Positions 50,847 through 58,673 of a stretch of 64,000 bases of DNA are shown here, one piece after another. The notes beneath the pieces are model-generated. The model was given only the letters and a program-made list of their open reading frames with translations. It had not been told where the DNA came from and made no database searches. Source of the DNA: Sulfotelmatobacter sp963788225 (GTDB lineage: Bacteria; Acidobacteriota; Terriglobia; Terriglobales; Acidobacteriaceae). Numbering within the stretch: the stretch's first letter is position 1; every line of letters starts with the position of its first letter. Position numbers and translations under genes: made by a program. The stretch covers positions 62,001 to 126,000 of the forward strand of contig CAWBGI010000003.1 of assembly GCA_963788225.1 (NCBI GenBank). Direction: 5' to 3'.

Positions 50847-52877
50847 GTGTCGGTCCTCCAAGCTCCATCCATGCCCGCAGAAGACTTCAAAGAAACGGTA
50901 AAGCAGCAGGCGGACATCGTCCGCATCATCGGCGACTACATCAAGCTGAAAAAAGCCGGTGCCCAGAACTATTCCGGGCTCTGTCCATTCCACGGAGAGA
51001 AAACGCCGTCGTTCTCCGTCCACGCCACGCGCCAGTTCTATCACTGCTTCGGCTGCGGCGTCTCCGGAGACGTCTTCAGCTTCGTGCAGAAGATCGAAAA
51101 CATCACCTTCCCTGAAGCCGTTCGACTGGTGGCGCAGAAGCTCGGCATTCCGCTGCCCAAAACGACGTACTCAAGTCCCTCAGAAGCCAAGGAAGCCAAA
51201 CTGCGCGCGCAATTGCTCGAAGCACAAGAGCGCGCCGCCGCATTTTTCCAGGAATGCCTGAAGCGCCCCGAAGGAGCGAGCGCCCGCGAGTATCTGCAAG
51301 GCCGCGGTCTGGACGCAGAAACGATTGCAAGTTTCCGTATAGGCTACGCCCCTGATTCCGGCTTCCTCCTCCGCGACCGCCTGGCAAGCGAGTTCAGCGA
51401 AGAGGTCCTGCGAGAAAGCGGCCTGTTCTCGTGGAAAGAAGCTGCGAGCTCCGAGCCGCGAGCTCTGAGCAACCGAAGCCAGCTTGGGGCAGACACCGCT
51501 GCCCAAAATGCAGAGACTCTTCGCTCCGCTGAAGATGACGAAAGCGCGGATAGCTCGAAGCTCGAAGCTCGAAGCTCGAAGCTCACAGCCGTCTACTCCA
51601 AATTCCGCAACCGCGTAATGTTCCCCATCACCAACGACGCCGGAAGAATCATCGCCTTCACCGGACGCACCCTCGCCACCGACGAAAAGTCCGGCCCCAA
51701 GTATCTGAATTCGCCCGAGACCGGCATCTATTCTAAAGGCCGAGTCCTGTTCAACCTCGACCACGCGAAAGAGGCAATCCGCAAACTCGATTACGCCATC
51801 CTGGTCGAAGGCCAAATGGATTGCATCTCCGTCTACGCCGCCGGATTTCACAATGTGATCGCCAGCTCAGGCACGGCCTTCACCGAAATCCAGGCCAAGC
51901 TCCTCGGCCGCTTCAGCAAGAACGTCGTAGTCAACTTCGATCCCGACACCGCCGGAGCCAAGGCCACCGAGCGTACCCTGGGCCTGCTCGTGGAAGAAGA
52001 ATTTCAAATCAAGGTGCTGACCCTCGAGCAGGGCTTCGATCCCGATCTCTACATCCGCCGTAAAGGCAAAGACGCCTACGGCCATGCGCTGCGCACTTCG
52101 CAAAAGTATTTCGACTACCTGATCGACCGCGCGCGCACCAGTTTTCCAGTGCGCAGCGCCGAGGGCAAGAAGCAGGCAGTGAATCATTTGCTGCCTCATA
52201 TCCAGCGCATTCCCAGCCGAATAGTCCGCGACGAACTGGCTCAGGAGATCGCGCAGAAGCTGGGCATCGATTCCGCGGTTCTGCGCCAGGAGCTGCGGCA
52301 CGTGGCGTCGGATCGTTCGGCCACGCAATTGAAATCTCCAGCCGAAGCGCAAGCCACCGACGCCGAGCGCATCCTGATCCGAGCGCTGGCTTCAGCGCGT
52401 CAAATGCAGCCGGGCGAGCATCTTTCCGCCCGCGACGGCGCACGCGAGGTTATTAAAGAAGAAGAGTTTGATCCCGCCCGTCAGGCCCAGTACGCCTTCC
52501 AAAGCGAAGGCCTGCATCGCGGCCTCGCCACCGAATCGCTGGTCGAGGCCCTCCTCAATGCCGGAGCCGAACTTGCCGATGTAATGGAAGTGCCGTGCTC
52601 CGAAAGCGAGCGCCGCATGCTCGCTTCCATCCTGCTGAAAGAGGACGAAGAATTAACCGCCGAGCGCCTGGAAGGCGCAGTGCGCGCCCTGCGCCGCATT
52701 CACCTGCGGCGCCGTCTCGAGCAGGTGCAGCGCGAACTGACCAAGCCCGGAGTAGGCGATGACAAGGCTCTCAGAAACGAGTTGCTGCTGGAAAAGGATC
52801 GCCTCAGCCGTGCACTACGCGATCCGAGCCTGGCCGAAGACGGCCTCAGAACCGCCGGAAACAAAAAAAGTGCGTGA
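50847..52877 (+). CDS. dnaG: DNA primase with a low-complexity in-frame insertion
   Basis: 676 residues. Zinc-binding domain YSGLCPFHGEKTPSFSVH and YHCFGCGVSGDVFSFV (CHCC ligands), Toprim domain with ILVEGQMDCISVYAAG and VNFDPDTAGAKATERT, and a helical C-terminus that binds DnaB. It makes RNA primers for replication. Between WKEA and KFRNRVMFPI, where the family joins in a few residues, lie about 55 extra residues, including a heptamer DNA repeat (51553-51584). GTG 50847 has GGGAG just upstream; ATG 50871 is an alternative. It precedes rpoD, the conserved dnaG-rpoD order. Confidence 0.94.
   Translation: MSVLQAPSMPAEDFKETVKQQADIVRIIGDYIKLKKAGAQNYSGLCPFHGEKTPSFSVHATRQFYHCFGCGVSGDVFSFVQKIENITFPEAVRLVAQKLGIPLPKTTYSSPSEAKEAKLRAQLLEAQERAAAFFQECLKRPEGASAREYLQGRGLDAETIASFRIGYAPDSGFLLRDRLASEFSEEVLRESGLFSWKEAASSEPRALSNRSQLGADTAAQNAETLRSAEDDESADSSKLEARSSKLTAVYSKFRNRVMFPITNDAGRIIAFTGRTLATDEKSGPKYLNSPETGIYSKGRVLFNLDHAKEAIRKLDYAILVEGQMDCISVYAAGFHNVIASSGTAFTEIQAKLLGRFSKNVVVNFDPDTAGAKATERTLGLLVEEEFQIKVLTLEQGFDPDLYIRRKGKDAYGHALRTSQKYFDYLIDRARTSFPVRSAEGKKQAVNHLLPHIQRIPSRIVRDELAQEIAQKLGIDSAVLRQELRHVASDRSATQLKSPAEAQATDAERILIRALASARQMQPGEHLSARDGAREVIKEEEFDPARQAQYAFQSEGLHRGLATESLVEALLNAGAELADVMEVPCSESERRMLASILLKEDEELTAERLEGAVRALRRIHLRRRLEQVQRELTKPGVGDDKALRNELLLEKDRLSRALRDPSLAEDGLRTAGNKKSA
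51553..51584. repeat. Heptanucleotide tandem repeat inside dnaG
   Basis: Four and a half copies of GCTCGAA in tandem, encoding SSKLEARSSKL. A heptamer is not a multiple of three, yet the whole insert keeps the dnaG frame. Confidence 0.9.
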
Positions 52878-53096
52878 AACAAAACAGCTATTAAAAACAT
52901 CTAAGTATTTAGCAGGATTAGCTTTAGCGGCGAACGGCGGGAACATCGGCGGGGCAACTGATAGACGGAGCAGCACTTATGTGCTAATATCTGTAAGTTT
53001 GTGCTAGGCGCACAACTCCGCGCTACCCCAGATTCCCACCTTTCAAACTGTACCACACGCTCCCCGCGAGCGAATTAAAGAATTTGAGGAACACCT

Positions 53097-54788
53097 TTGG
53101 CTCTCGAAGACAAGTACGACGACATTAAAAAGCTGGTCAACGCCGGCAAAGAAAAGGGCTATCTAACCTACGACCAGGTAAACGAATTAATCCCTCACGA
53201 TGTGGTCAGTCCCGACGACCTGGACGATTTGCTGACGACGATCGGCACGCAGGGCATCGACGTGCTCGAAGGCCCCAAGCTGCCTTCGGCCGCGCTCGAT
53301 AAAAAGTTCGATGAAGGCGAAGAGGGCGAGGACGTTGAACTCGACCTCACGCCCGGCGCTCTCGAAAAAACCAACGACCCCGTCCGCATGTATCTCCGCG
53401 AGATGGGAACCGTTCCCCTGCTCACGCGCGAAGGCGAAGTCGAAATCGCCAAGCGCATCGAGCGCGGCCAGATTCGCGTGCTCAAAGCGCTCTCCCGCTC
53501 CCCCATTGTCATACATGAGTTGCTGGCCATGGGCGAGGATCTCAAGAAAGGCGTGCGCTCCATCAAAGAGGTTGTCACCTTCGACGAAGAGGAGATCACC
53601 GACGAGATTCTGCAGAACCGGCTGAACGAGTTCACCGGCAAGATCGACGCCATGGCGAAGCTTTACAAAAAAGTCGCCGTGGTGCAGGAAAAATACGCGG
53701 CCGTGTCTCTGAAGAAGCGTCCCAAGGACCATCGCCGCGCCCGCAAGAACTTCGCTCGCGCCATCGTGCGGGTTTCCATCGCGGTGCGCCAGCTGGGATT
53801 CACCAACGCCGAGCGCAAGCGCCTGATCGACCGCGTCAACAAAACCGTCGACAGCATGCGTTCGCTCGACCGCCAGGCCGGAAACCTCGAGCGCAAAGCC
53901 GACGCCACCCGCAGCGAAGAGCAGAAAAAAGAATACCGCCGCCAGGCCAGAGCGGTCCGCGGCGAAATCGAAAAGCTCGAACAAGAAGCCGGGCTCCTGT
54001 TCCAGGAGATCAAGCGCACCCAGCGCGAAATCATCCAGGGCGACATGGACGCGGAGCAGGCCAAGCGCGAGCTGATCGAGGCCAACCTGCGTCTGGTGGT
54101 TTCGATCGCGAAAAAATACACCAACCGCGGCCTGCAGTTCCTCGACTTGATCCAGGAAGGCAACATCGGCCTGATGAAAGCCGTCGACAAATTCGAATAC
54201 CGCCGCGGCTACAAATTTTCGACGTACGCGACGTGGTGGATCCGCCAGGCCATTACCCGTGCCATCGCCGATCAGGCGCGCACCATCCGCATTCCGGTGC
54301 ACATGATCGAAACCATCAACAAGCTGATCCGCACCTCAAGGCAGTTGGTGCAGGAGCTGGGACGCGAGCCTACCAGCGAAGAAATTGCCAAGCGCATGGA
54401 CATCCCGGTAGCGAAAGTGCGCAAGGTGCTGAAGATCGCGCAGGAGCCGATCTCGCTAGAAACCCCAATCGGCGAAGAGGAAGATTCGCATCTAGGCGAC
54501 TTCATCGAAGACCGCGCCGTAGTCTCGCCGGCCGAAGCCGTGATCAACGTAAACCTCAAAGACCAGACCGGCCAAGTCCTGCGCACTCTCACGCCGCGCG
54601 AAGAAAAAGTAATCAAAATGCGCTTCGGCCTCGAAGACGGCAGCGAGCACACTCTAGAAGAGGTAGGCCAGTCGTTCGCCGTAACCCGCGAACGCATTCG
54701 CCAGATCGAAGCCAAGGCCCTGCGCAAGCTGCGTCATCCGTCAAGGTCGCGCAAGCTGCGTGCGTTTATGGATGGGGTTCGGGACTGA
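53097..54788 (+). CDS. rpoD: Primary RNA polymerase sigma factor (sigma-70/RpoD)
   Basis: 563 residues. Region 1.1-like N-terminus, region 1.2 DPVRMYLREMGTVPLLTREG, long non-conserved region, region 2 ANLRLVVSIAKKYTNRGLQF, FLDLIQEGNIGLMKAVDKFE and YKFSTYATWWIRQAITRAIA (-10 recognition), region 3, and region 4 VLRTLTPREEKVIKMRFGLE with the helix-turn-helix FAVTRERIRQIEAKALRKLR. TTG start at 53097 has GAGGA seven bases upstream; family length and the region 1.1 start agree. The last 70 bp are duplicated in decayed form at 55666-55736 beyond a toxin-antitoxin pair. Confidence 0.95.
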   Translation: MALEDKYDDIKKLVNAGKEKGYLTYDQVNELIPHDVVSPDDLDDLLTTIGTQGIDVLEGPKLPSAALDKKFDEGEEGEDVELDLTPGALEKTNDPVRMYLREMGTVPLLTREGEVEIAKRIERGQIRVLKALSRSPIVIHELLAMGEDLKKGVRSIKEVVTFDEEEITDEILQNRLNEFTGKIDAMAKLYKKVAVVQEKYAAVSLKKRPKDHRRARKNFARAIVRVSIAVRQLGFTNAERKRLIDRVNKTVDSMRSLDRQAGNLERKADATRSEEQKKEYRRQARAVRGEIEKLEQEAGLLFQEIKRTQREIIQGDMDAEQAKRELIEANLRLVVSIAKKYTNRGLQFLDLIQEGNIGLMKAVDKFEYRRGYKFSTYATWWIRQAITRAIADQARTIRIPVHMIETINKLIRTSRQLVQELGREPTSEEIAKRMDIPVAKVRKVLKIAQEPISLETPIGEEEDSHLGDFIEDRAVVSPAEAVINVNLKDQTGQVLRTLTPREEKVIKMRFGLEDGSEHTLEEVGQSFAVTRERIRQIEAKALRKLRHPSRSRKLRAFMDGVRD

Positions 54789-54814
54789 CAATTAGCCACG
54801 GATTTTCACGGATC

Positions 54815-54841
54815 AGGCACGGCTTCGGTCGTGCCTTTTTT
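54815..54841 (+). terminator. rpoD terminator
   Basis: AGGCACG/CGTGCCT stem with loop GCTTCGGT-type and TTTTTT (54836-54841). It directly follows a 'ccacggatt' repeat arm that starts at 54793. Confidence 0.85.
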
Positions 54842-54868
54842 CATGGCACGTGCGAGTTCTCTCCACGC

Positions 54869-54898
54869 TTGACTCATCTGGGATTCAACTGTACAGTT
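54869..54898 (+). promoter_or_regulatory. Promoter and palindromic operator of the PIN toxin-antitoxin pair
   Basis: TTGACT (54869-54874), 17-base spacer, TACAGT (54892-54897). The perfect palindrome AACTGTACAGTT (54887-54898) covers the -10. This is the layout expected for antitoxin autorepression. The antitoxin ATG is at 54925. Confidence 0.6.
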
Positions 54899-54924
54899 CG
54901 AATTGCTGAACTGGAGAGTTCGCA

Positions 54925-55224
54925 ATGTTGAGGACAGGCAACAACGGCGGTAACGTGGTTTCTGCGTTGGATGCCCGCGCTAATTTCGGCAAGCTGTTGC
55001 GCCGGGTGGCAGACGAAAGCCGCTCGCTTGTCATTGCAAAACGCGGCACGCCGAAGGCGGTGCTGCTGAGCATCCGGGACTACGTACGCCTCGCCGCTCC
55101 CGAGCCAGAAGTGCTCAAGCTGATCGGAGACGAGTCGCGGGCCAAGGGGACGGACCGGCTCAGCTCGCGCCAGATCGATCGGGTGATCAAGGCCGCCCGC
55201 GCGCAAAGACCGAAGCGCCGATGA
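54925..55224 (+). CDS. Phd/YefM-type antitoxin
   Basis: 99 residues resembling type II antitoxins of the Phd/YefM fold: VVSALDARANFGKLLRRVAD, SRSLVIAKRGTPKAVLLSIR, DYVRLAAPEPEVLKLIGDES, basic C-terminus. It would neutralise the PIN toxin encoded next, with a four-base overlap (ATGA). ATG 54925 follows GGAGAG. Controlled by the palindromic promoter upstream. The pair is inserted directly after rpoD. Confidence 0.85.
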   Translation: MLRTGNNGGNVVSALDARANFGKLLRRVADESRSLVIAKRGTPKAVLLSIRDYVRLAAPEPEVLKLIGDESRAKGTDRLSSRQIDRVIKAARAQRPKRR

Positions 55225-55643
55225 TCCCGCTGCGGCTCGTCATCGACACGAACATTATCGTCTCGGCCGCGCTGAAGCCGGACGGCCTTCCGCGCACAGT
55301 GCTGGTGCTAGCGCTGACCAAACCCGCCCGTTTGTATGTCACCCGGGCTGTACTCGCGGAATACCGGGAAGTGCTCGCACGCCCGGAATTCAAGCTCCGC
55401 AGAGGCCTTCGGCTGCAACTCCTGCAGTTAATAAGGAACCGCGCGCAGATGGTTGACCCTGCGCGTTCACTCCACATCGCAAAAGATCCGGATGACGACA
55501 AGTTCCTGGAATGCGCGGACGCCGCCCGCGCCGACTATCTGATCACCGGCAACCAGCGACACTTTCCGGAGTTCTGGAAGAAGACCAAGATAATCACATC
55601 GCGCGAATTCGTCAGTATTGTGGCTCCGCACTTTATCCTGTAG
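55221..55643 (+). CDS. PIN-domain toxin (COG1569-type)
   Basis: 140 residues, a PIN nuclease: LRLVIDTNIIVSAALKPDGL with the first acidic residue, ILQLRNR-type helices, KDPDDDKFLECADAARADYL with the Asp cluster, and LITGNQRHFPEFWKK. All expected acidic ligands are visible. PIN toxins of this type cleave RNA. ATG overlaps the antitoxin stop. A decayed copy of the rpoD 3' end starts 22 bp after its stop. Confidence 0.9.
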   Translation: MIPLRLVIDTNIIVSAALKPDGLPRTVLVLALTKPARLYVTRAVLAEYREVLARPEFKLRRGLRLQLLQLIRNRAQMVDPARSLHIAKDPDDDKFLECADAARADYLITGNQRHFPEFWKKTKIITSREFVSIVAPHFIL

Positions 55644-55665
55644 CCAGAAGCGTTTCGGGGGATCG

Positions 55666-55736
55666 CTGCGCAAGCTGCGGCATCCGTCCGCGCTTGCGGA
55701 GGGTGCGAGCCTTTACGGATGGGGTTAGGGACTGGC
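55666..55736 (+). repeat. Decayed partial duplicate of the rpoD 3' end
   Basis: About 71 bp collinear with 54720-54789, beginning CTGCGCAAGCTGCG and ending GGATGGGGTT-GGGACTG, with a divergent middle and one small indel. At peptide level one frame reads LRKLRHPS and another VRAFTDGVRD, matching the RpoD C-terminus. It flanks the toxin-antitoxin pair opposite the intact end. Confidence 0.85.
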
Positions 55737-55899
55737 TCCAAACGCTTGTCATTCCGAATCGGGCCGGAGGCCCGACGAGGAACCTGCTTTCGCGTCATGA
55801 GGCAATGGCCGTTGACGCGGTCGCCTTAGTTGGTACGATTGGAGTTGGCGAACGTCGTCCAGCACCACTAAGTGTTTGGCAAACAGTGTTCAGTGCGGA

Positions 55900-55931
55900 A
55901 GCCCCGAGTGATCCTCGGGGCTTTCGCTTTT
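55900..55931 (+). terminator. Rho-independent terminator
   Basis: AGCCCCGAG/CTCGGGGCT nine-base stem, loop TGATC, tail TTCGCTTTT. It is 257 bp after the toxin stop, so either the toxin-antitoxin message is long or another transcript ends here. Confidence 0.85.
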
Positions 55932-55996
55932 GCGTTCGTGGTGCTCACCCTTCGAAAAACTATTGTCGGTCTTCTGTTTGCCGTTGGGGATCTGTC

Positions 55997-56728
55997 TCAA
56001 CTCGCCAGGTCTCCTTGGGGCTCGCTTGATTGCGTTCTATCTTCGTCGATCTTTTCGATGCCAGGGGCAAACTTAACGATGTCCTCAAGCGACTTTCGGC
56101 TAAATTGCACGTCGCATTGTGCCTTCTTGTCGAAGCCATCGGACACCTGGAATACGCCGCTGATTTTGTTATTGGTCATCTGCGGATCCCAACCTGCACC
56201 ACCGTAGCATTCGTACAAGTAGTAGACCATGCCGGATGTCGAACATCCCGAATCCACTAAAGTATCGCCTTCGAAATGCAGCCCTCGCTGCCCTAGGACC
56301 GGATAGAGCTTCATGTGCTCGCCGATCCTCGCCGAGGGTTCGGGCATGTTGATCGGACGCAACTCGTGCGATTTGTTCAGGCGCGACTTGATGGCAAGCC
56401 TCCACGAGGTGAGTTGCGTCTTGCGCAATCCGCTATTTTGGATCGCGATGTAGGAAATGAAGCCGTACCGCCTGGTTGCCTTGCCCTCGTATTCGCGCCC
56501 AGGCATCTCGAACCACCACTGGTAGGTATCAGGGTGGACGGGATGCACCGTGAGTTTTGCCTTATCCCTTGAATAGAACTTGAGGAGCATCAGACCATTT
56601 ATGATTCCCAGTACCAGTGCTGATAGTTCCAGTATGGGCTTCCCGTATGTGCGCAGCAGGTCGGAACCTATGTGATGAGAGATGACGTCACGTTGCCGAC
56701 GCGTCTGGCGCCGGAACATGAACTCCAC
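55997..56728 (-). CDS. Hypothetical membrane-anchored protein
   Basis: 243 residues: a basic head, one membrane helix (ILELSALVLGIINGLMLLKF, residues ~33-52), and a C-terminal soluble part (YISYIAIQNSGLRKTQLTSW-type beta strands, FEGDTLVDSGCSTSGMVYYL). Not recognised; an Ig-like beta domain is plausible. GTG 56728 has GGGAG six bases upstream; ATG 56719 is an alternative. Its 5' end overlaps a plus-strand fragment by 57 bp, which suggests recent rearrangement near the IS element. Confidence 0.65.
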   Translation of the reverse strand: MEFMFRRQTRRQRDVISHHIGSDLLRTYGKPILELSALVLGIINGLMLLKFYSRDKAKLTVHPVHPDTYQWWFEMPGREYEGKATRRYGFISYIAIQNSGLRKTQLTSWRLAIKSRLNKSHELRPINMPEPSARIGEHMKLYPVLGQRGLHFEGDTLVDSGCSTSGMVYYLYECYGGAGWDPQMTNNKISGVFQVSDGFDKKAQCDVQFSRKSLEDIVKFAPGIEKIDEDRTQSSEPQGDLAS

Positions 56729-57118
56729 TTCAAAGCTCCCGGCAAGGAGCCAGACATCAACATCGGAGCGACCCTTATCGGGGTGTTGCCCGACGGTCGG
56801 TACCTTCTCAGCGATTCGGTCGCCCCTCTCTACGCCTTGGACCTGGCGGCGAAAACCCAGAAGATAATTCCTACGGATCAGATTGTTGGGAGCATTTTGG
56901 GCCTAGGGAGTTCCTTGCAGCTCTCGCCATCCCGCCGCCAGCTTGCCTTAACGGCCACGCAAAGGGAATATGGAAAACAACCCAAATTCACGGCGACGTC
57001 AATCGTCGGTGTGTGGGTCCTGGACTTGGAATCTGGGAAGCAATCGAAGTTGCTCTCCTTCACAACCCACGACGGCGATGGGATGTGGATCAACCTGATC
57101 GGGTGGCTTCAGGATTAA
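56672..57118 (+). CDS. Fragment of a beta-propeller-like protein
   Basis: About 148 residues reading like WD40/TolB-type propeller blades: IGATLIGVLPDGRYLLSDSV, LYALDLAAKTQKIIPTDQIV, VGVWVLDLESGKQSKLLSFT, each a strand-rich repeat. It is far too short for a whole propeller, its start region overlaps another gene antisense, and its end lies about 20 bp before the IS5 element. Most likely the surviving part of a larger gene, or a decayed copy; a functional protein is doubtful. Confidence 0.45.
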   Translation: MMRDDVTLPTRLAPEHELHFKAPGKEPDINIGATLIGVLPDGRYLLSDSVAPLYALDLAAKTQKIIPTDQIVGSILGLGSSLQLSPSRRQLALTATQREYGKQPKFTATSIVGVWVLDLESGKQSKLLSFTTHDGDGMWINLIGWLQD

Positions 57119-57139
57119 GAAAGAGAGATCTTCATAGCG

Positions 57140-58438
57140 ATCTGCCAGGGCTGAATCGCACCACGAAACTCTCTTGTTTCCACAGCACAACCTGATAAGA
57201 AGAAGGCATGCGCGGAAAAGACGAGCAACAGTTGGACGTGTTCAGCTACATCAGCCCCGAGCAGCGAGTTCCGCACGATCACCCCTTGCGCCCTCTTCGT
57301 GTCATGACCGATGAGGCATTAGGAGAACTGCAACCACGGTTCCACAAGCTGTACGCCAAAACCGGGCGACCGTCGATCGCGCCGGAGAAGTTGTTGCGAG
57401 CGCTCCTGCTGCAAGCGCTGTACTCGGTGCGCAGCGAACGGCTGTTGATGGAACAGCTCGACTATAACCTGCTGTTCCGTTGGTTCGTGGGCTTGAACAT
57501 GGACGACACCATCTGGGATGTGACCGTGTTCACCAAGAACCGCGAGCGCCTGCTCGATGGGGATATTGCCGAAGCCTTCTTTCAAGCCGTGCTCCAGCAG
57601 GCACGCGAGCGGAGTCTGCTGTCGGACGAACACTTCACGGTGGATGGAACGCTACTGGAAGCGTGGGCGAGTGTGAAGAGTTATCAACGCAAGGATGCGA
57701 AAAACGACGTTCCCCCGGACGATCCTGGCAATGCGACGGTGGACTTCCACGGGGAGAAGCGCTCGAATCAGACGCACGCATCGAAGACGGACCCGGATGC
57801 GAAGATGGCACGCAAAGGCAAGGGCAAGGAAGCCAAGCTGAGTTACAACGGGAATCTGCTGGTGGAGAACCGCCACGGGCTGATCGTGAACACCGAGGTG
57901 TTCGAGGCCAACGGGACAGCCGAACGCGATGCCGCGCTGGTGATGCTGGAACAGATTCCGGGCACGAAACAAGTAACCGTGGGAGGCGACAAGGGATATG
58001 ACACGGCGGATTTCGTGGCCGAGTGCAGAAACTTAAAGGTCACGCCGCATGTGGCACAGAACCTGGAGCGGCCCGGTGGGAGTGCGATTGACGCTCGCAC
58101 CACGCAACACGTCGGATATGCCATCAGTCAGAGGAAAAGGAAGCGCATTGAAGAGTGTTTCGGATGGCTGAAGACGATCGCACTATTGCGGAAGGTTCGG
58201 CATCGTGGAATCTTCAAGGTGGGATGGGTCTTCACCTTCGCGGCCGCGGCCTACAACTTAGTCCGTATGAGGAATCTGGCGATGCAAGCAACGTAAGCCG
58301 AGGTCGCAGTGTGCTCGCAGGCCCGAAAATGAATCCGCGGGACAATAGCGGATGCAGCTAGAACCCTTCCCGAATCACAAAATCACTGGGACTGGAGAGA
58401 ATCTAAGTCGCGGAGTCCATTTTTCCGCAGCCTGCTAA
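57140..58438 (+). mobile_element. IS5-family insertion sequence
   Basis: About 1.3 kb around an intact IS5-type transposase. The right end is placed near 58438 because GTCCATTTTTCCGCAGCCTGCTAA resembles right ends of this IS group; the left end near 57140 (GATCTGCCAGGGCTG) is only a weak match to its inverse, so the borders are approximate. No target-site duplication was confirmed. Confidence 0.6.
57208..58296 (+). CDS. IS5-family transposase
   Basis: 362 residues, full length: an N-terminal block (FSYISPEQRVPHDHPLRPLR, GRPSIAPEKLLRALLLQALY, QLDYNLLFRWFVGLNMDD), then DDE residues in HFTVDGTLLEAWASV, GDKGYDTADF and RIEECFGWLKTIALL. It moves the surrounding IS by a cut-and-paste type reaction. 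ATG 57208 follows AAGAAGG. The frame is intact, so the element may be active. The neighbouring propeller fragment ends just upstream of its presumed left end. Confidence 0.93.
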   Translation: MRGKDEQQLDVFSYISPEQRVPHDHPLRPLRVMTDEALGELQPRFHKLYAKTGRPSIAPEKLLRALLLQALYSVRSERLLMEQLDYNLLFRWFVGLNMDDTIWDVTVFTKNRERLLDGDIAEAFFQAVLQQARERSLLSDEHFTVDGTLLEAWASVKSYQRKDAKNDVPPDDPGNATVDFHGEKRSNQTHASKTDPDAKMARKGKGKEAKLSYNGNLLVENRHGLIVNTEVFEANGTAERDAALVMLEQIPGTKQVTVGGDKGYDTADFVAECRNLKVTPHVAQNLERPGGSAIDARTTQHVGYAISQRKRKRIEECFGWLKTIALLRKVRHRGIFKVGWVFTFAAAAYNLVRMRNLAMQAT

Positions 58439-58673
58439 GTTCTCCGGCCAGCCTATGCAGCTTCCACCCCGGAGCAGTTAGGTCTGTTGGCTGCCTGGCA
58501 TTGTCGAGGGCGAACAATTGCAAACGCAGCTTGCTGGCATGTTTTTGGGAATCGTTCCCGCTTTTTTCTTAGAATTTTCTTGCTTCCGTTCGGGAATGGC
58601 TGTCCAATAAATAGATGTGGCGGCATTCGCGAATTTTCTCCGAATGCCGCCTTTTTCGTTCTGAGGTAGCGCC
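58297..58673. other. Region between the transposase and the nuclease gene
   Basis: 377 bp: the right arm of the IS (to about 58438), then 180 bp with no gene, then a strong hairpin (58619-58656) directly before the nuclease gene. Nothing else recognised. Confidence 0.5.
58619..58656 (+). terminator. Hairpin with T tract directly before the nuclease gene
   Basis: Eleven-base stem GGCGGCATTCG/CGAATGCCGCC with an 11-base loop, then TTTTTCG. It ends 17 bases before the nuclease start, leaving no room for a promoter between them, so it may act as an attenuator. Confidence 0.7.

Larger units (their letters stand above)
55644..55996. other. Intergenic region after the toxin-antitoxin pair
   Basis: 353 bp holding the rpoD 3' duplicate, a hairpin TCGGGCC-GGA-GGCCCGA (55760-55776) within a 'tcattccga...ggaac' type dispersed sequence, and the terminator at 55900-55931. 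No convincing protein gene. The stretch 55736-55900 could include a small RNA, but nothing identifies one. Confidence 0.5.

Noticed and set aside
52870..53007. Short frame after dnaG (45 codons)
   Set aside because: No ribosome site; overlaps the dnaG end and probable rpoD promoter region.
55800..55880. tRNA-like sequence with a TTAGTTGGT D-loop motif
   Set aside because: No acceptor stem or T-arm could be closed around it.
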